Source: Vibrio rumoiensis (lineage in GTDB: Bacteria; Pseudomonadota; Gammaproteobacteria; Enterobacterales; Vibrionaceae). Taken from it: a stretch of DNA of 64,000 bases. The stretch covers positions 992,001-1,056,000 of the forward strand of contig NZ_AP018686.1 of assembly GCF_002218045.2 (NCBI RefSeq). The letters are read 5' to 3'. This document shows positions 61,783-64,000 of this stretch, in pieces (positions within the stretch are counted from its first letter, which is position 1; every line of letters starts with the position of its first letter). Both the position numbers and the translations under genes were made by a program. The notes beneath the pieces were generated by a model, which saw nothing but the letters and a program-made list of their open reading frames with translations, was not told the DNA's origin and ran no database searches.

Positions 61783-62418
61783 TTAGTCACGCCCAGAAAT
61801 ATCTAAATATAAAACCGTAGCCGCCGTTCTTGATGCCACATTCAACTTTTTCAACAAGCTTTTCATATGCACTTTTACCGTCGACTCTGAAATGAATAAG
61901 TGATCGGCAATTTGCTTATTACGATAACCTTTCGCCACTTCCTGCAAAATTTGCATTTCACGATCGGTTAACTGATCGAGTAAATTATCTCGTTCACCTC
62001 GTGTTTCTAAATGCTCTTTAACCAAATGACTATAAACCGTCTCACCTTGTTGAGCTTGTTTTAATAGTTCAATTAATTCATCGGGTTCAGTATCTTTAAG
62101 TAAATAACCATCAGCCTGTGCTTTCACTAAAGCATCAATATCCGCCGGATTATCTGAGACAGTTAAAATGATAATTTGGCTATCAATCTCTTCTTTACGC
62201 ATTGCTTTTAGCGTATCTAAACCCGACATCCCTTTCATGTTTAAATCCAACAGAATAATGTCTGGCTCTAATTCATTGGCAAGTGCAATCGCATCAACAC
62301 CGTTGCTGGCTTCACCAACAACCTCAAAGCAGCTTTCTAAACTCAATAACTGCCCTATTCCTCTGCGCATTAATGGATGGTCATCAACCAATAATATTTT
62401 TGATGTTGTGTTTGTCAT
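61783..62418 (-). CDS. narP: Nitrate/nitrite response regulator NarP
   Basis: A 211-residue NarL/FixJ-type regulator. Receiver: LLVDDHPLMRRGIGQLL, phospho-Asp in DIILLDLNMKGMSGLD, Lys in YLLKDTEPDEL. C-terminal LuxR-type HTH: LTDREMQILQEVAKGYRNKQIADHL and ESTVKVHMKSLLKKL. It lies 31 bases downstream of narQ, its cognate kinase. NarP adjusts anaerobic respiratory genes, possibly including the dmsABC operon here, to nitrate and nitrite. Confidence 0.9.
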   Translation of the reverse strand: MTNTTSKILLVDDHPLMRRGIGQLLSLESCFEVVGEASNGVDAIALANELEPDIILLDLNMKGMSGLDTLKAMRKEEIDSQIIILTVSDNPADIDALVKAQADGYLLKDTEPDELIELLKQAQQGETVYSHLVKEHLETRGERDNLLDQLTDREMQILQEVAKGYRNKQIADHLFISESTVKVHMKSLLKKLNVASRTAATVLYLDISGRD

Positions 62419-62449
62419 GTAGTACCTACAAATATCTGTTTGCTTCGAA

Positions 62450-64000
62450 TTAAGCTAACGTCATTTCCAAGCGAATTTTACTGCCTAAGCCCGGAGTGGA
62501 TTCAATAAAGCAGTCCGCTTCTAAGCGAGAAGCCCGCTCTTGCATAATACTAAGCCCATAATGATTGAGCTTAGGTTTGTTGACATCAAAGCCGATACCA
62601 TCATCTTCGATAGCCACTTTGATCATACCGCGACTGTGGTGACAATCGACATGAATTTTATTGGCAGCAGAATGTTTAATCGAATTCAATACTGCTTCTC
62701 TAATAAATTGCAAAAGGTGAACTTGTTGCTGGGCATCTAAATCAATCGATAATAGTTGATTATCCACCACTAATTGGGCTTGTGTTTGCGATTTCAGTGG
62801 CTCTAATAACTGCTTTAATGCCTCTCCAAAATGCGCCTCTTCTATTTGCAAGCGGAAGGTACTTAGCAGCTCTCGCAATTGAGTATAGGCTTGCGCGAGT
62901 ACTTCATCGACATCTTTAATTATCGACGTCGCGACATCACAGCGTTTAGCACATAACTCTTGATTTAAATTACGCTTAAGTAGCGTGACTTGAATTTTTA
63001 GATAAGACAAAGATTGCGCTAATGAGTCATGTAGCTCACGGGCGATAGTGGCCCGTTCTTGCATTAAAATAAGTTGCTCGGTTTGCTTTTGGTTATGGCC
63101 AAAATACAACGCTCTCGCCACGATATGCCCTAAGCTTTCCATCACAAGATTATCGGCTTTATTGGAAGTTTGTTGCCACTCTAGCTTGCCTAGTGACATG
63201 TCGTGCTCTTCTAACTGGATACACTTCCACTCTTGATTAGGATTGCGGTTTCCCGCCACCAACTCAATTTGACCACCTTCTTTTTCATCAATAGACAAAC
63301 GACAAGCTTCAATACCATCGATTTTTTCAAAAGAATCCAATACTGTTTGAAAATCAGGGATTGATAAGCGAGAGCTCGATAATGCTTCTGAGCAATCATA
63401 CAAGGTTTTCAATGCGTCATTCGCTTGCTGTAATTCTTGTGTTTTTTCATCAACCGCAAGCTCTAAACCATGGTAGAGCAGCGCCAATTCTTGCGCCATT
63501 GACTGATAGCATTGCCCTAAAACATCCAATTCCGTTTGGCTATTAATATCAAGCTTGATATCAAAGTTTTTAGCTTGTATTTCCTGGCTTGCTACCACTA
63601 ACTGCTCTAATGGCTTAACGACTTTATTGCGGGCAAAACGTACGATGAGCACAGTGATCACAAAGATCAAAAACAAGCATAATGCACCTGATAATGCAAA
63701 AGCCCTCAGTTTATTTTCAGAAAAACGCTGTAAATTAAGAACAAATTGGTCAAGTTCTGCAACCAACCCTTCAACTTGATTTAGATAATCGACATTATTG
63801 CCAGAACGAATCTCACTTGATAGAAGCTGCCAACGTTGCAAAATATTTTGATATTGCAGCTGAATCGTCGTCGGGACAATCGCCATATTTAACGTTTTCA
63901 TAGTCGCAGAATTCAAAGATTCATCTAAATTTTGAATATGGTTAGGAAGTTGTGAAGACTGACTTTGAATATCATAAGCGAGGCGATAACTTTGCATTCT
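62450..64000 (-). CDS. narQ: Nitrate/nitrite sensor kinase NarQ (start beyond the window)
   Basis: About 516 codons are visible and the gene continues past the right edge. The first visible residues are RMQSYRLAYD, which is the end of the P-box that binds nitrate in NarX/NarQ. The rest is a four-helix periplasmic sensor, a second membrane helix (about 102-122), HAMP, a GAF-like module and a HisKA_3 kinase domain (RATIARELHDSLAQSL with phospho-His, then FIREAVLNSIKHS and a G box). The missing part should be about 40-60 residues: the first helix and the P-box start. Confidence 0.9.
   Translation of the reverse strand, partial: RMQSYRLAYDIQSQSSQLPNHIQNLDESLNSATMKTLNMAIVPTTIQLQYQNILQRWQLLSSEIRSGNNVDYLNQVEGLVAELDQFVLNLQRFSENKLRAFALSGALCLFLIFVITVLIVRFARNKVVKPLEQLVVASQEIQAKNFDIKLDINSQTELDVLGQCYQSMAQELALLYHGLELAVDEKTQELQQANDALKTLYDCSEALSSSRLSIPDFQTVLDSFEKIDGIEACRLSIDEKEGGQIELVAGNRNPNQEWKCIQLEEHDMSLGKLEWQQTSNKADNLVMESLGHIVARALYFGHNQKQTEQLILMQERATIARELHDSLAQSLSYLKIQVTLLKRNLNQELCAKRCDVATSIIKDVDEVLAQAYTQLRELLSTFRLQIEEAHFGEALKQLLEPLKSQTQAQLVVDNQLLSIDLDAQQQVHLLQFIREAVLNSIKHSAANKIHVDCHHSRGMIKVAIEDDGIGFDVNKPKLNHYGLSIMQERASRLEADCFIESTPGLGSKIRLEMTLA

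Noticed and set aside
1..64000. tRNA, rRNA, integrase or prophage signature
   Set aside because: No tRNA cloverleaf, rRNA segment, integrase or phage structural gene was recognised; the IS256 element is the only mobile element supported.

Overview
The window looks like a chromosomal piece of a facultatively anaerobic marine gammaproteobacterium of the family Vibrionaceae. The protein repertoire (DmsABC, NarQ/NarP, YibL, Rof, EptA/DgkA, CSS-motif EAL proteins, an MshB-like pilin) and intergenic repeat debris of a kind I recall from Vibrio genomes support this. I cannot name a species. Urease plus a complete UrtABCDE urea transporter makes it a urease-positive strain.

Layout. (1) 86-5348: a DMSO reductase operon dmsABC (minus strand) diverges from a TorD/DmsD-type chaperone and a NapF-like ferredoxin, with an FNR-like site between them. 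(2) 5.4-24 kb: mostly housekeeping and single-gene units: OmpA-type lipoprotein, a giant DUF748 protein, ABM monooxygenase, PhzF protein, P-loop kinase, a two-gene unit with an easily missed 36-residue membrane protein, Lon-type protease, NfsB, Dld-II-like lactate dehydrogenase, YibL, DUF445, RDD, MsrB, Rof, an MFS carrier and an M23 endopeptidase. (3) 24.1-30.5 kb: urease operon ureDABCEJFG with a sigma-54 type promoter before ureD and repeat elements in three internal gaps. (4) 30.6-33.8 kb: five unrelated small units, including MscS. (5) 34.1-39.9 kb: urtABCDE, again with a sigma-54 type promoter, plus a hairpin after urtA that would attenuate transcription into urtBCDE. (6) 40.3-45.8 kb: AT-rich accessory stretch with an unknown protein, an orphan MshB-like prepilin, and two tandem CSS-EAL phosphodiesterases separated by the stub of a LacI-type repressor. 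(7) 45.8-47.7 kb: a LysR regulator divergent from (S)-ureidoglycine aminohydrolase (allE). (8) 47.9-53.1 kb: eptA-dgkA-response regulator-histidine kinase, an envelope-modification operon, and ferredoxin-NADP reductase. (9) 53.4-57.2 kb: pstSCAB behind two PHO boxes. (10) 57.4-60.7 kb: a membrane diguanylate cyclase gene cut in two by a 1,295-bp IS256-family element; the 8-bp target duplication is intact and the reading frame rejoins exactly when the element is removed. (11) 61.0 kb to the end: riboflavin synthase and the narQ-narP nitrate/nitrite two-component system, with narQ running off the window.

How it fits together: urea is imported by UrtABCDE and hydrolysed by urease. AllE releases ammonia from ureidoglycine in the purine/allantoin pathway that can also end in urea. 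The paired sigma-54 promoters point to common nitrogen control. DMSO reductase with an FNR site, and NarQ/NarP, point to anaerobic respiration. Three c-di-GMP enzymes (two EAL, one broken GGDEF) lie within about 18 kb. All functions are inferred from sequence motifs read by eye; no database search was run.
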